Source of the DNA: Oceanicella actignis
Lineage (GTDB): Bacteria > Pseudomonadota > Alphaproteobacteria > Rhodobacterales > Rhodobacteraceae
Direction of reading: 5' to 3'
Length of the DNA stretch: 64,000 nt
NCBI RefSeq assembly: GCF_008124525.1
Contig: NZ_VNHJ01000002.1
Location: 434,001 to 498,000 of the forward strand
Below the pieces are notes generated by a model. It saw only the letters and a program-made list of their open reading frames with translations, was not told where the DNA came from and did not search any database. Shown in pieces: positions 33,755-42,664 of this stretch (positions are counted from its first letter, which is position 1; every line of letters starts with the position of its first letter). The translations under genes and the position numbers were made by a program.

Positions 33755-35638
33755 ATGCTGCACCGCCCCGTGCCAAGCGCCCCAGACCCGGAAGCCATGC
33801 CGCAGCTGGTCGCGCACCGGCTGATCGCCCCCGATCCGCTGGTCAACACCGAGCCCGAGCTGTTCTGCCGCCATGACGGCGGCGGCGGCTACGACACCCA
33901 GCGCGGCGTGTTTTTCGTCGGCGCCGGCGGGCGGCTGAGCTTCGACGCCTATTTCAACGTCTTCGACGCGGCGGCGCACGATCTGGGACCCGAGGACGCC
34001 GTCGAGACCCGCGTCGAGGGCGCCGGGCGCTGCGTGGCGACGCTGGTCATGGCCCGCCCGGGCCGCAGCTGGGAGACCCTGGCGCGCACGCGGCTCGACC
34101 TTGCGCCGGACAGGCCGGCGACGGTGGCGCTGCCGCCGCTGCGCGACCCGGGGCTGGTGTTCTGGCGCTTCGAGGCCATCGACGATCTGAGCATCTCGCA
34201 GATCGCGTTCGCGGTCCGCAGCCCGCGGCTGCGCGACGTGCGCGTGCAGGCGGTCATCACCACCTTCAAGCGCGACGAGGCGGTGCAGGCGACCTGCCGG
34301 CGCCTTGGCGCCTACATGGCGCGCAACCCGGACGTGGCCGAGCGCTTTCGCCTCATGGTCGTCGACAATGGCGGCGACACCCACGCCCTGCCCATGGCCG
34401 GCGCGCGCCTTGTGCGCAACCGCAATCTGGGCGGGGCGGGGGGCTTCGCGCGCGGTCTGCTCGAGGCGCGCGCCGAGGGGTGGGCGACCCATGTCCTGTT
34501 CATGGACGACGACGCCGAGTTCTTTCCCGAAAGCCTGCGCCGCACCATCGCCGTGCTGAGCCTTGCGCGCAGCCCCGACACGGCCGTGAGCGGCGCCATG
34601 ATTCCGGCCAATCATCGCTGGAAGATGTGGGAGAACGGCGCGGTGTTCGACCGGCTGTGCCGGCCGCTCGATCATGGGCTGGACCTGCGGCGCTTCGACC
34701 AGGTGCTGACGGCCAGCCGGCCGCGTCCGGCGCTGGTCAACCGCTATGGCGCGTGGTGGTATTTCTGCTTCCCCATCGACCATGTGCGCACGATGCCCTT
34801 TCCCTTCTTCGTGCGCGGCGACGACATCCATTTCTCGCTGGCCAACCGCTTTCGCATCCGCTCGGTCTCGGGGATCGCCTCGCATCAGGAGGACTTCACC
34901 ACCAAGCGCTCGCCGCTGACGCTTTATCTCGATACCCGCAACCACGTGGTGCAGCACCTGACGCACCCCACGCTGTCGGATTCGCTGATCGCGATTCTCG
35001 AGCCCGTCTGGCACTTCTTCCGCCGCGCCAACGACAGCTATCACTACGCCACGGCGCGGGCGGTGGTGATGGCGGTCGAGGATCTGCTGCGCGGTCCGGC
35101 CATGTGGGACGAGGACCCCGACATGGCCCGCACCCGCGCGCGCATCGGCGCGCTGGGCGAGGACGAGAAGGTGCGCCCCGATTTTCCCTACGACCCGGCG
35201 CGCATGACCCCCATCCGGCGCGGACGCTATGGCGGGCCTCTCTGGAGCGCGGCGCGCTTTCTGACGGGCAACGGGCACCTGCTGCCGCGGTTCCTGTTCC
35301 ACCGGCTGTCGGCGGTGTTCCCGCTCGAGGATCGCGGCGGGCCGGCGGACGCCTTCGTGCGCCCCTCGATGGTCATGATCGACCCGGCCACGGGCGCGGG
35401 CTACGAGGTGCGCTTCGACCGCCGCAGATGGCTGGCCAACGAGCTGCGCTTCGCGCGCGCGCTGGCGCGGCTGGTCATGGCGGCGCCGCAGCTGCGGCGG
35501 GCCTACGCGCAAGACGGCGCGGGGCTGACCTCGGAGCAGGCATGGCGGCGCCGGCTGGGGCTGGAGGCGCCCGCCTCGGCCGATCGTCCCGCGCAGCCGG
35601 CCCAGGGCGACGCGGCGCCCGCTCAGTCCTCGGCCTGA
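33755..35638 (+). CDS. GlfT2-like galactofuranosyltransferase
   Basis: A 627-residue glycosyltransferase with the architecture of the GlfT2 family, which adds galactofuranose from UDP-Galf. Residues 15-160 form an N-terminal beta-sandwich, followed by a GT-A domain with ITTFKRDEAV (168-177), VVDNGGD and RNRNLGGAGGFARG. The metal-binding DDD triad is at 251-253 (FMDDDAEFF). GAWWYFCF has the Trp pair 334-335. RGDDIHFSLANR (Asp356/357) provides the likely base and SHQED (His377) a further metal ligand. These correspond in order and spacing to the WW, D and H motifs of GlfT2. A C-terminal helical region follows. The start at 33755 has GGAG upstream. It ends by overlapping 16 bp with the opposing LuxR gene. 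No glf mutase is in the window. Confidence 0.87.
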   Translation: MLHRPVPSAPDPEAMPQLVAHRLIAPDPLVNTEPELFCRHDGGGGYDTQRGVFFVGAGGRLSFDAYFNVFDAAAHDLGPEDAVETRVEGAGRCVATLVMARPGRSWETLARTRLDLAPDRPATVALPPLRDPGLVFWRFEAIDDLSISQIAFAVRSPRLRDVRVQAVITTFKRDEAVQATCRRLGAYMARNPDVAERFRLMVVDNGGDTHALPMAGARLVRNRNLGGAGGFARGLLEARAEGWATHVLFMDDDAEFFPESLRRTIAVLSLARSPDTAVSGAMIPANHRWKMWENGAVFDRLCRPLDHGLDLRRFDQVLTASRPRPALVNRYGAWWYFCFPIDHVRTMPFPFFVRGDDIHFSLANRFRIRSVSGIASHQEDFTTKRSPLTLYLDTRNHVVQHLTHPTLSDSLIAILEPVWHFFRRANDSYHYATARAVVMAVEDLLRGPAMWDEDPDMARTRARIGALGEDEKVRPDFPYDPARMTPIRRGRYGGPLWSAARFLTGNGHLLPRFLFHRLSAVFPLEDRGGPADAFVRPSMVMIDPATGAGYEVRFDRRRWLANELRFARALARLVMAAPQLRRAYAQDGAGLTSEQAWRRRLGLEAPASADRPAQPAQGDAAPAQSSA

Positions 35639-36213
35639 GAGCGAAGCGGCGGGCATTTCAGCGCCGCCTGCGTCCGGTTCCTGACGCCGAGCTTGCGGAA
35701 GAGCCCGCGCAGGTGAACCTTCACCGTGGACTGGGAAATGCCCAGCTCCGCGGCGATCTCCTTGTTCGGCCGGCCCGCCGCCAGACGCCGCAGGATCTGC
35801 CCCTCGCGCGGGGAAAGGTTCGCGGGCAGGTCCGCCCCGGCCGGGCCGTCGGCGCGGGGGGCCACGGTGTCGCCGGCGCGCACGATCCATACCGCGCCGA
35901 GAATCGCCTTGAGCGGGCGGCGCGCATCCAGCACGGCCTCGGCCGCGCCGTCCAGGGCGCGGGCGAACGCCGCCGCTTCGCCGCAGGGAGCCAGCACGAT
36001 CACCTTCGCCTGCGCCGCGTCCGCGCCGGCGCGCAGGCGCGCGACGACCCGCGCCGCCGCGGCCGGGCCGCCCGCCGCGCGGCTTCGGTCCACGATCGCC
36101 ACCGCCCAGGGCGCGGCGTCGTCGAACGAGACCTGCATCCCCTCGGCGTCGAGCGCCCGGCGCAGCGTCTCGCGCAGCGTGGGCTGGTCGCTCTGGATCA
36201 GGACCGGAGTCAT
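35623..36213 (-). CDS. NarL/FixJ-type LuxR-family DNA-binding regulator
   Basis: A 196-residue regulator. The start at 36213 (MTPVLIQSDQP) has GAGGA five bases upstream; the frame opens at 36276. The C-terminal LuxR helix-turn-helix is clear: LSPREGQILRRLAAGRPNKEIAAELGISQSTVKVHLRGLFRKLGVRNRTQA (about residues 130-182). The N-terminal 115 residues resemble a receiver domain but are degenerate, with only AIVDRS as a possible phospho-acceptor region. Phosphorylation-independent control is therefore plausible. It overlaps the GlfT2-like gene tail to tail and is divergent from a second LuxR-type gene that leads to the RTX secretion locus, so it may control either. Confidence 0.85.
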   Translation of the reverse strand: MTPVLIQSDQPTLRETLRRALDAEGMQVSFDDAAPWAVAIVDRSRAAGGPAAAARVVARLRAGADAAQAKVIVLAPCGEAAAFARALDGAAEAVLDARRPLKAILGAVWIVRAGDTVAPRADGPAGADLPANLSPREGQILRRLAAGRPNKEIAAELGISQSTVKVHLRGLFRKLGVRNRTQAALKCPPLRSQAED

Positions 36214-36642
36214 GGCTTCCTCGAAAGGATGGGCGCCGATCTTGCGGCGGGTCATGCGGATGAAAAGGCAATTCAACTATCTGCTCTTGATGATCGCAGC
36301 ATGTTCGTGAACTGTTTCTGATAATGGAATCGGTTTTTTATACGTCATTTATTCAGTAATTGTTTGCCGTATTTGGCCGGCTTTCATCGGCCGCAATTCA
36401 TCCCGCCATCAGCCGGGCCGCTCTCGGCAGTCGGGCGCGAGGCGGCAAGAGGCTGAACAAGAACGGTTTTCGTCCCCGTTTCGGCGCGTGCCCGCCGCGC
36501 TGGCGAAATCGGTCAACCCGAACGGGCGAAGCGACGAGGACCGCCCCGCTTGCTACCATTTCACGGCCAGACGCCTGTAGGCGCGAGGTCAATTTCAAAC
36601 TCCGTGCGTTTCAGGAAACGGCTTTTCTCAGGGGGGACCGGC
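36214..36642. other. AT-rich divergent control region between two LuxR-type genes
   Basis: No gene is supported in these 429 bp. Bases 36270-36365 are the longest AT-rich stretch of the right-hand half and probably contain divergent promoters; GATAAT at 36320-36325 is a possible -10 box without a convincing -35. GGTTTTCGT occurs at 36465-36473 and recurs upstream of the RTX gene at 38205-38213. A short hairpin (GGCCG/CGGCC, 36375-36392) lies between. Confidence 0.4.
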
Positions 36643-37650
36643 ATGAGTCTCGATACGGGGCGGGCGGCTTTCGCCGCCGGAATTCACCGCATGAACATCG
36701 AAACGGGATGGCTGGCCAAGGTGGCCACCGAGGCGGCGCTGCGCGCAGACCTGCCCGGCGGGCGCCCGGGCGGGGCGGGCGCGGCGAGGGCCGAGGTGAT
36801 CGAGGTCCGCGCGCTTGCGCGGGGCGATGCGCGGCGCGCGGCGCTGGATGCGCATCTGGCGGCGCGGGGCGCGCGGAACATGCGGGTGTTCCTGTGCCGT
36901 TTCGCCGACGGCGCTTGGGATGTGGTCGCCTTGCGGCTGCGCGCGGGCGTGTCCGACGCCCATGCGGCCGAGGCCTTGCGGCGCTTCTGGCCCCGCCTGC
37001 GCGCGCGCAACGCGGCGGGCGACGCTCCGCGGCAGGACCCGCGCCGGGCGGCCGAGGCGGCGATTCGCGCCCATGTGCGCGACGACATGCGCTGCGCCTT
37101 GGCGGCCATGGACGGTGGGCGGCGGCTTTTGCAGGCCAATGCGGCGGCGCGCGATCTGCTGGCCCGCGGCGGCGGGCTGCGCCTTGCCGGCGGACGCCTT
37201 CAGGCCGCGCGGCCGGGCCTTGATCGCGACCTTGCCCGCGCCGTGCGCCGTCTGGCGGCGGGCGAAGAAGATGCGGCGTTCCTCGCGATCCCGGACGAGG
37301 CCGAGGGGCGCGGCGACGGCGGGGCGGCGCCGGCCATGCTGCCCGTGTCGCTGACCGTCGCGGGCCCCCGGGTCGGTGGGCGGCGGGTGGTCCTTGCCGC
37401 GGTCGCGCTGGCGCCGCGCGCCGAGCAGCTGCGGCGCGCGGCGCTGGCGCGCGGCCTGACGCCGACCGAGGCGCGGGTGGCGGCGCGCCTGGCCGCCGGC
37501 CTCAGCAACCGCGAGGCCGCCGCCGCGTTGGGTCTCAAGGAGCAGACGCTTCAGACCTACGCCAAGCGGATCTTCGCCAAGATGGGCGTAAGCTGCCGCG
37601 CCCGCCTGGCGCACGAGCTGACCTGGCAGGCGATGGGGGCGGGGCTATGA
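36643..37650 (+). CDS. LuxR-type helix-turn-helix transcriptional regulator
   Basis: A 335-residue regulator with a C-terminal LuxR-type domain (about residues 268-330: LTPTEARVAARLAAGLSNREAAAALGLKEQTLQTYAKRIFAKMG). The N-terminal 260 residues are not a recognisable autoinducer or receiver domain. A PAS-like segment (MDGGRRLLQANAAARDLLARG) sits near residue 160, a common layout in alphaproteobacterial HTH proteins of this kind. The start at 36643 has AGGGGGGA upstream. Its stop overlaps the following small membrane protein by ATGA. Position upstream of the RTX gene suggests control of that locus; the signal is unknown. Confidence 0.85.
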   Translation: MSLDTGRAAFAAGIHRMNIETGWLAKVATEAALRADLPGGRPGGAGAARAEVIEVRALARGDARRAALDAHLAARGARNMRVFLCRFADGAWDVVALRLRAGVSDAHAAEALRRFWPRLRARNAAGDAPRQDPRRAAEAAIRAHVRDDMRCALAAMDGGRRLLQANAAARDLLARGGGLRLAGGRLQAARPGLDRDLARAVRRLAAGEEDAAFLAIPDEAEGRGDGGAAPAMLPVSLTVAGPRVGGRRVVLAAVALAPRAEQLRRAALARGLTPTEARVAARLAAGLSNREAAAALGLKEQTLQTYAKRIFAKMGVSCRARLAHELTWQAMGAGL

Positions 37651-38129
37651 ACATTTTCGCGGCCGATCCCGCTCTTGACCGGTCCCCTGCGCAAGGGGGC
37701 GAGGCGCGCCGGGCGACCCCCGCCCCGAACCCGCCGGGCCGCGCCAAGGCCCCACGCGCGCGCCCCGCGCCCGAGACCGCCGACGCGCTGGCCGCCCGGA
37801 TCGCGCGCCTCTTGTCCGAGGGCCCCGCCGCCGTGGCGCGCAGGCGCGACCTGGTGGATCTGCACCGGCATCTGACGGCGCAGCTCGAGGGCCTGCGCCC
37901 GCCGCCCCCGTCGGAGGATGGCGATGCGCTTGCGCAGGCGGCGGCGCGGATCGAGGCGGCGCTCGATCGCCTGGAAGGCCTTGTCGATGTCGCGCTGCCC
38001 GCGCTGGCCGAGCAGGCGGCGCGCGACGCGGCGCGCAGGCGGCGCGGGCTGGGGCCGGTTCTGGCCGCCGCAGCCGTTGCGGCCCTGGCCGCCGGGGCGG
38101 GCTGGGCCGCGGGCGCGCTGTTGTTCTGA
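37647..38129 (+). CDS. Small protein with C-terminal membrane anchor, unknown function
   Basis: A 160-residue protein I do not recognise. The first 45 residues are Pro/Ala/Arg-rich and disordered. Residues 46-128 are strongly helical with heptad-like Leu/Ala spacing (ADALAARIARLLSEG, LVDLHRHLTAQLEGL, ARIEAALDRLEGLVDVALPAL), suggesting a coiled coil. A single hydrophobic segment at the C-terminus (LAAAAVAALAAGAGWAAGALLF) would anchor it in the inner membrane with the coiled coil in the cytoplasm. It is translationally coupled to the LuxR-type regulator and lies 155 bp before the RTX gene. Such a pairing could sequester the regulator at the membrane, but this is inference. Confidence 0.65.
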   Translation: MNIFAADPALDRSPAQGGEARRATPAPNPPGRAKAPRARPAPETADALAARIARLLSEGPAAVARRRDLVDLHRHLTAQLEGLRPPPPSEDGDALAQAAARIEAALDRLEGLVDVALPALAEQAARDAARRRRGLGPVLAAAAVAALAAGAGWAAGALLF

Positions 38130-38284
38130 CGGGCGTCGGCGCTTTGACGAGCGAAAATTGATCCCGTTTTGGGGGCAGTCCTCGGCCTCGGAATCAAGCA
38201 CTCTGGTTTTCGTGAATAGACGTTTTCGAGTGGGCGCACCGTATTCGCGCCGAAACCATATCTTCAAAAGAAAGGCGAATAGTC

Positions 38285-40678
38285 ATGGCGACGCGATTCC
38301 AACCCTGGGAAGAATGCGATCCGGAATGCTATGTGGACCTCTCGCGCCCGTTCAACAATCAGGTGACCGGGACGGGCTCGCATGGCGACGAGGCCGTGGA
38401 CATGAACCTCGAGGGCATGCCCGACAACTATGACCTGGGCGCCGGCGACGACAAGGCGCTTGGCAACGAGAACAACAACCGCATCGACGGCGAAGAGGGC
38501 TGCGACGAGCTGATCGGCAACGGCGGCGACGACAAGCTTCTGGGCGGCGAGGACAAGGACCTGCTGATCGGCGGCAATGGCGGCGCGACGCCCTATGGCG
38601 TGATCGGGCCGATCCTGTTCGACGACGACGACTACCTCAACGGCGAATCGGGCAATGACGAGCTCTGGGGCGAGTATGGCGACGACACCATGCTTGGCGG
38701 CTCGGAGGACGACTTCCTCGACGGCGGCGCCGGCAACGACCAGATGTTCGGCGACTCGGGCGGCGAAGGCGGCGCGGACGGCGACGACGAGATGTTCGGC
38801 CGCGACGGCGACGACTGCATGGCCGGCGAAGGCGGCGACGACTGCATGGATGGCGGCCGCGGCGACGACACCATGTATGGCAATGACGGCCAGGACGTCA
38901 TGTATGGCCGCGACGGCGACGACCGCATGGCCGGCGGGGCGGGCGACGACTACATGGAAGGCGGCGCCGGCGAAGACGAGATGTATGGCGACCACCGCCA
39001 GGGCAAGCTGACCGATCTCGACATCGGCTCGGACACCTGGATCGGCCGGCCCAAGAGCTTCCCGGGCGGCGATGACTGCATGTTCGGCGGCGACGGCGGC
39101 GACCACATGGACGGCGGCGCCGGCTTCGACCACATGTTCGGCGAGGCGGGGCTGGATCTGATGTTCGGCGGCCGTCATGCCGACGTGATGGACGGCGGCT
39201 CGTCCGACGACTCGATGCAGGGCGACGGCGGCCGCGACCAGATGCGCGGCGGCTCGGGCGACGACTGGATGCTGGGCGGCGGCGGCGCCGACGGGATCTG
39301 GGGCGACTTCGCCGGCGACGGCGCCTACATCTCGGTCTCGGGGCCCTTCATCCGCGAGGGCGCGACGCCGATGGGCAAGTTCGGCTTCAAGCCGGTCATC
39401 ACCGTCGATTTCGCGATCGATCGAGGCTTCGTCGATCCTCCCGCCTGGGTCTGCGATCCGGCCCGCTGCGGCGACGGCGACGGCATTCCCGATCCTGACT
39501 TCGGCGACGGAACGCCCACCGATTCCGAAGTGAGCGTGGCGCTGGTCGAGCAGGACTTCACCGCCGACGACATCATCCGCGGCAGCTCGGGCGAGGACAT
39601 GATCTGGGGCGAGCACGGCAACGACCGGCTCTTCGGCGGCCGCGACGACGACTACATCAGCGGCGGCGACGGCGACGACCGGATCTGGGGCCAGCTCGGC
39701 GACGACACCATGCAGGGCGGCGCGGGCAACGACATGATCCGCGGCAATGACGGCAACGACTATGCCGAGGGCAATGACGGCGATGACCGCATCGAGGGCG
39801 ACGCCGGCGCCGACCTGCTGCGCGGCAACGACGGCGACGACGTCATCTACGGCGGCGCCGACGACGACGTGATCCTCGGCGACGCGGGCGACGACGACCT
39901 GTTCGGCAACACCGGCAACGACGTCATGTATGGCGGCGAGGGCCGCGACGACATGTATGGCGGCTTCGGCGACGACTACATGGAGGGCGACGGCGGCGAC
40001 GACAACATGTTCGGCGACGACGGCAACGACGTTCTGTGCGGCGAAGAGGGCGACGACAGCCTGGACGGCGGCGGCGGCGACGACAAGCTGGCCGGCGGCG
40101 TCGGGAACGATCGGCTCTTCGGCGCGGACGGCGACGACTGCCTGTGGGGCGAAGAGGGCGACGACGTTCTGGTCGGCGGCTTCGGGCACGATCAGCTCGA
40201 GGGCGGCGCGGGCGCCGACAGCCTGGACGGCGGCCGCGGCGAGGACATCCTGATCGGCGGCGAGGGCGACGACGTCCTGACCGGCGGCGGCGGGAAGGAC
40301 ATCTTCGTGGTCAACCTGGTCTGGGATGGCGAAGAGTTCTCCTCGAACGATGGCTCGGACGTGATCACCGACTTCGACTTCGAGGAAGGCGACGTCCTGA
40401 CCTACTGCATCGAGGATCTGAGCGAGGGCGTGGACGACACCGCCGCCTTCGAGCAGCTCAACGCCCTGACGGGGGTCTTCGACGACGGGACCAACACCAC
40501 CGTCAGCATCGGCGGCTCGGTCGTGCTGCTGACGGCGGTGACCACCGGCGCGGGCGGCATCCCGTTCCTGTCCTTCGACCATCTGGGCCAGGACAACAGC
40601 GACTTCACCGGCATCGGCATCAACAGCTACTCGCAGGGCAACTTCCTCTACGAGGCCGTGGACATCGTGCTGGTCTGA
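38285..40678 (+). CDS. Calcium-binding RTX-repeat protein, type I secretion substrate
   Basis: A 797-residue acidic protein dominated by nonapeptide GG.G.D... repeats that fold as a Ca-binding beta-roll. Block 1 covers residues 50-340. A non-repeat insert (about 343-430, with [11 protein letters not shown] and [12 protein letters not shown]) follows, then block 2 (431-675) and a C-terminal segment (676-797) with [12 protein letters not shown] typical of RTX C-terminal secretion regions. There is no N-terminal signal peptide. Unusually, many repeats read GDD.M.GG with Met at the hydrophobic position, and 11 cysteines are present although type I substrates normally avoid Cys. No protease, lipase or adhesin domain is recognised. 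AAAGG precedes the ATG. The dedicated exporter genes follow. Confidence 0.9.
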   Translation: MATRFQPWEECDPECYVDLSRPFNNQVTGTGSHGDEAVDMNLEGMPDNYDLGAGDDKALGNENNNRIDGEEGCDELIGNGGDDKLLGGEDKDLLIGGNGGATPYGVIGPILFDDDDYLNGESGNDELWGEYGDDTMLGGSEDDFLDGGAGNDQMFGDSGGEGGADGDDEMFGRDGDDCMAGEGGDDCMDGGRGDDTMYGNDGQDVMYGRDGDDRMAGGAGDDYMEGGAGEDEMYGDHRQGKLTDLDIGSDTWIGRPKSFPGGDDCMFGGDGGDHMDGGAGFDHMFGEAGLDLMFGGRHADVMDGGSSDDSMQGDGGRDQMRGGSGDDWMLGGGGADGIWGDFAGDGAYISVSGPFIREGATPMGKFGFKPVITVDFAIDRGFVDPPAWVCDPARCGDGDGIPDPDFGDGTPTDSEVSVALVEQDFTADDIIRGSSGEDMIWGEHGNDRLFGGRDDDYISGGDGDDRIWGQLGDDTMQGGAGNDMIRGNDGNDYAEGNDGDDRIEGDAGADLLRGNDGDDVIYGGADDDVILGDAGDDDLFGNTGNDVMYGGEGRDDMYGGFGDDYMEGDGGDDNMFGDDGNDVLCGEEGDDSLDGGGGDDKLAGGVGNDRLFGADGDDCLWGEEGDDVLVGGFGHDQLEGGAGADSLDGGRGEDILIGGEGDDVLTGGGGKDIFVVNLVWDGEEFSSNDGSDVITDFDFEEGDVLTYCIEDLSEGVDDTAAFEQLNALTGVFDDGTNTTVSIGGSVVLLTAVTTGAGGIPFLSFDHLGQDNSDFTGIGINSYSQGNFLYEAVDIVLV

Positions 40679-40689
40679 CCGCATGGGGC

Positions 40690-40715
40690 GGCCCCCCGGC
40701 GCCAGCCGGCGGGCC
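40690..40715 (+). terminator. Attenuator-like hairpin after the RTX gene
   Basis: GGCCCCCCGGC (40690-40700) pairs with GCCGGCGGGCC (40705-40715) with one C-C mismatch and a GCCA loop, followed by GTTCC. It starts 11 bp after the RTX stop, before the exporter genes 220 bp away. Partial termination here would make more substrate than exporter mRNA, as is common for such operons. Confidence 0.45.
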
Positions 40716-40936
40716 GTTCCGTCTCAAGGGGCGGGGCCGGCTCGCGTGAGTCCGGTTCCGTCCCCCAGTCCTGGTTCGGCCGTGATCGCTGGCCCCCCGC
40801 ATGCAGGATCGACGGACCAGGACGCCTCGCGCCGAAGCGCGGGGCGTTCGCCGCGCCGCAAGGCGCGCATCGCAGGACAGGGGGGCGCGCCGGGGGGCGC
40901 GCGGCCGCGCAAGGCGGCCCGAACGGGGGGAGAGAC

Positions 40937-42664
40937 ATGCGCGAAGCGACGGTTTTCCAGGGCCAGCGCGGCCTGATCGCGGCGATCGCGGGGGTGAGCG
41001 TGGGGGTCAACCTGCTCATCCTGACGGCGCCGCTTTACATGATTCAGCTGTTCGAGCGGGTGATGACCTCGGGCAGCCATGCGACGCTGGCGGCGCTGAC
41101 CATCGGCGCGCTGCTGGCGCTGGGCTTCTTCTTCGTCTTCGACCTGTTGCGCCAGCGCATGGCGGCGCGGCTGGGCGCGCGGCTGGACGCGCGGCTTGGC
41201 CCGGCGCTGTTCGAGGGCCTCTTGCGCGGGTCGGACCAGGACCAGCCCGAGGGCGTCTCGCCCGCCCAGCCCCTCATCGACCTGACCGAGCTGCGCGGCT
41301 TCGTCACCGGGCCGGCCTTCATCGCGCTCCTGGACGCGCCATGGGCGGCGTTGTTCGTGGGCGTGATCTGGCTGTTCCATCCGGTGCTGGGCATGATCGC
41401 GCTGGGCGGGGTGCTGACGCTGCTGCTTCTGGGCGTGGCGGGCGAGCTGTTCAGCCGCGGCCATGCGCGCTTCGCCGCCGACGCCGCGCGCCGCGCGCAG
41501 GCGGCGGCCGAGGATTTCCTGCGCAACGTCGAGGTCACGCGCGCCATGGGCCGCGCCCCGGCGCTGGCCGGGCGCTGGGCGGATGCGGCGGCCATGGCGC
41601 AGGCCGGCGGGGCGCTGGCCACGGACCGCATCGCGCTCATGACGTCGCTGGCCAAATTCGTGCGCATGGCGCTGCAGATCGCCATGATGGGGGCGGGGGT
41701 GTCGCTGGTGCTGGCGGGCCAGATGGCGCCGGGTCTGATGATCGCCGCCGCGATCCTGCTGGGGCGCGCGGCCGCGCCGGTCGAGCAGTCGATCGCGGGC
41801 TGGCGGGCGCTGATGAGCGCGCGCCAGGCGCTGGACCGGCTGAACGGCGCGCTGGCGCGCCTGCGCGCGCCGCGCGACGGGCTCGAGCTGCCGCCGCCGC
41901 AGGGGCGGGTCGAGGTCGAGCACGCCACCGTCATTCGCCCCGAAAGGCAGGAGCCGCTTCTGTTCGACGTCTCGTTCGCGCTCGCTCCCGGCGATGCGCT
42001 GGGGCTGATCGGCCCCTCGGGGGCGGGGAAGACGACGCTGGCGCGGGCGCTGGCGGGGCTTCAGCCCCTGTCGCGGGGGCATGTGCGCATCGACGGCGCC
42101 GCGCTCGAGGACTGGCCCGAGGATCAGATCGGGCGCCATGTGGGCTTCATGCCCCAGCGCATCGAGCTGATGGAGGGCACGGTGGCCGAGAACATCGCCG
42201 GCATGGACCCCGAGGTCGCGCCCGCCCAGGTGGTCGAGGCCGCCCGCCGCGCCGGCGTGCACGAGATGATCCTGGCCCTGCCGGGCGGCTACAACGCCCG
42301 CGTCGGCCCGCGGGGCGAGCGCCTTTCCGCCGGTCAGCGTCAGCGCATCGGCCTCGCGCGCGCCTTGCTGGGCGAAAGGCGGTTGATCGTGCTGGACGAG
42401 CCGAACTCGAATCTCGATCCCGAGGGCGAGGCGGCGCTGGCGCGCGCCGTGCGCGGCGCGGGCGAGCGCGGCGCGACCGTGGTCGTCGTCACGCATCGGC
42501 TCAACATTCTGGCGCAGCTGAGCCATGCGGCGGTGCTTGAGGCGGGGCGGCTGATCCGCTTCGGCCCCGCGCGCGAGGTGCTGCGCCAGATCGGCCGACC
42601 CGCCGTCGTTCCCGCGGCGGGCGCGCGGCCCAGGGCCCTGGCCGGGCGCGGAGCGCGGTCATGA
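40937..42664 (+). CDS. Type I secretion ABC transporter (PrtD-like ATPase/permease)
   Basis: A 575-residue inner-membrane ABC exporter. The N-terminal half (about 20-310) has six hydrophobic segments (AAIAGVSVGVNLLILTAP onwards) as in PrtD/AprD-type exporters for RTX proteins, with no C39 peptidase domain. The nucleotide-binding domain has Walker A GPSGAGKTT (about 358-366), signature LSAGQRQRIGLARAL (about 464), Walker B LIVLDEPNSNLD and switch His in VVVTHR. The start at 40937 follows a GGGGGGAGAGAC purine-rich site. It lies downstream of the RTX gene and overlaps the HlyD-family adaptor by ATGA. The partner outer-membrane channel is not in the window. Confidence 0.94.
   Translation: MREATVFQGQRGLIAAIAGVSVGVNLLILTAPLYMIQLFERVMTSGSHATLAALTIGALLALGFFFVFDLLRQRMAARLGARLDARLGPALFEGLLRGSDQDQPEGVSPAQPLIDLTELRGFVTGPAFIALLDAPWAALFVGVIWLFHPVLGMIALGGVLTLLLLGVAGELFSRGHARFAADAARRAQAAAEDFLRNVEVTRAMGRAPALAGRWADAAAMAQAGGALATDRIALMTSLAKFVRMALQIAMMGAGVSLVLAGQMAPGLMIAAAILLGRAAAPVEQSIAGWRALMSARQALDRLNGALARLRAPRDGLELPPPQGRVEVEHATVIRPERQEPLLFDVSFALAPGDALGLIGPSGAGKTTLARALAGLQPLSRGHVRIDGAALEDWPEDQIGRHVGFMPQRIELMEGTVAENIAGMDPEVAPAQVVEAARRAGVHEMILALPGGYNARVGPRGERLSAGQRQRIGLARALLGERRLIVLDEPNSNLDPEGEAALARAVRGAGERGATVVVVTHRLNILAQLSHAAVLEAGRLIRFGPAREVLRQIGRPAVVPAAGARPRALAGRGARS

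Noticed and set aside
38285-40678. Regularly spaced DNA repeats in the RTX gene as a possible CRISPR array
   Set aside because: The periodicity follows 9-residue RTX codons, repeats are degenerate and translated, and no spacers or cas genes exist.
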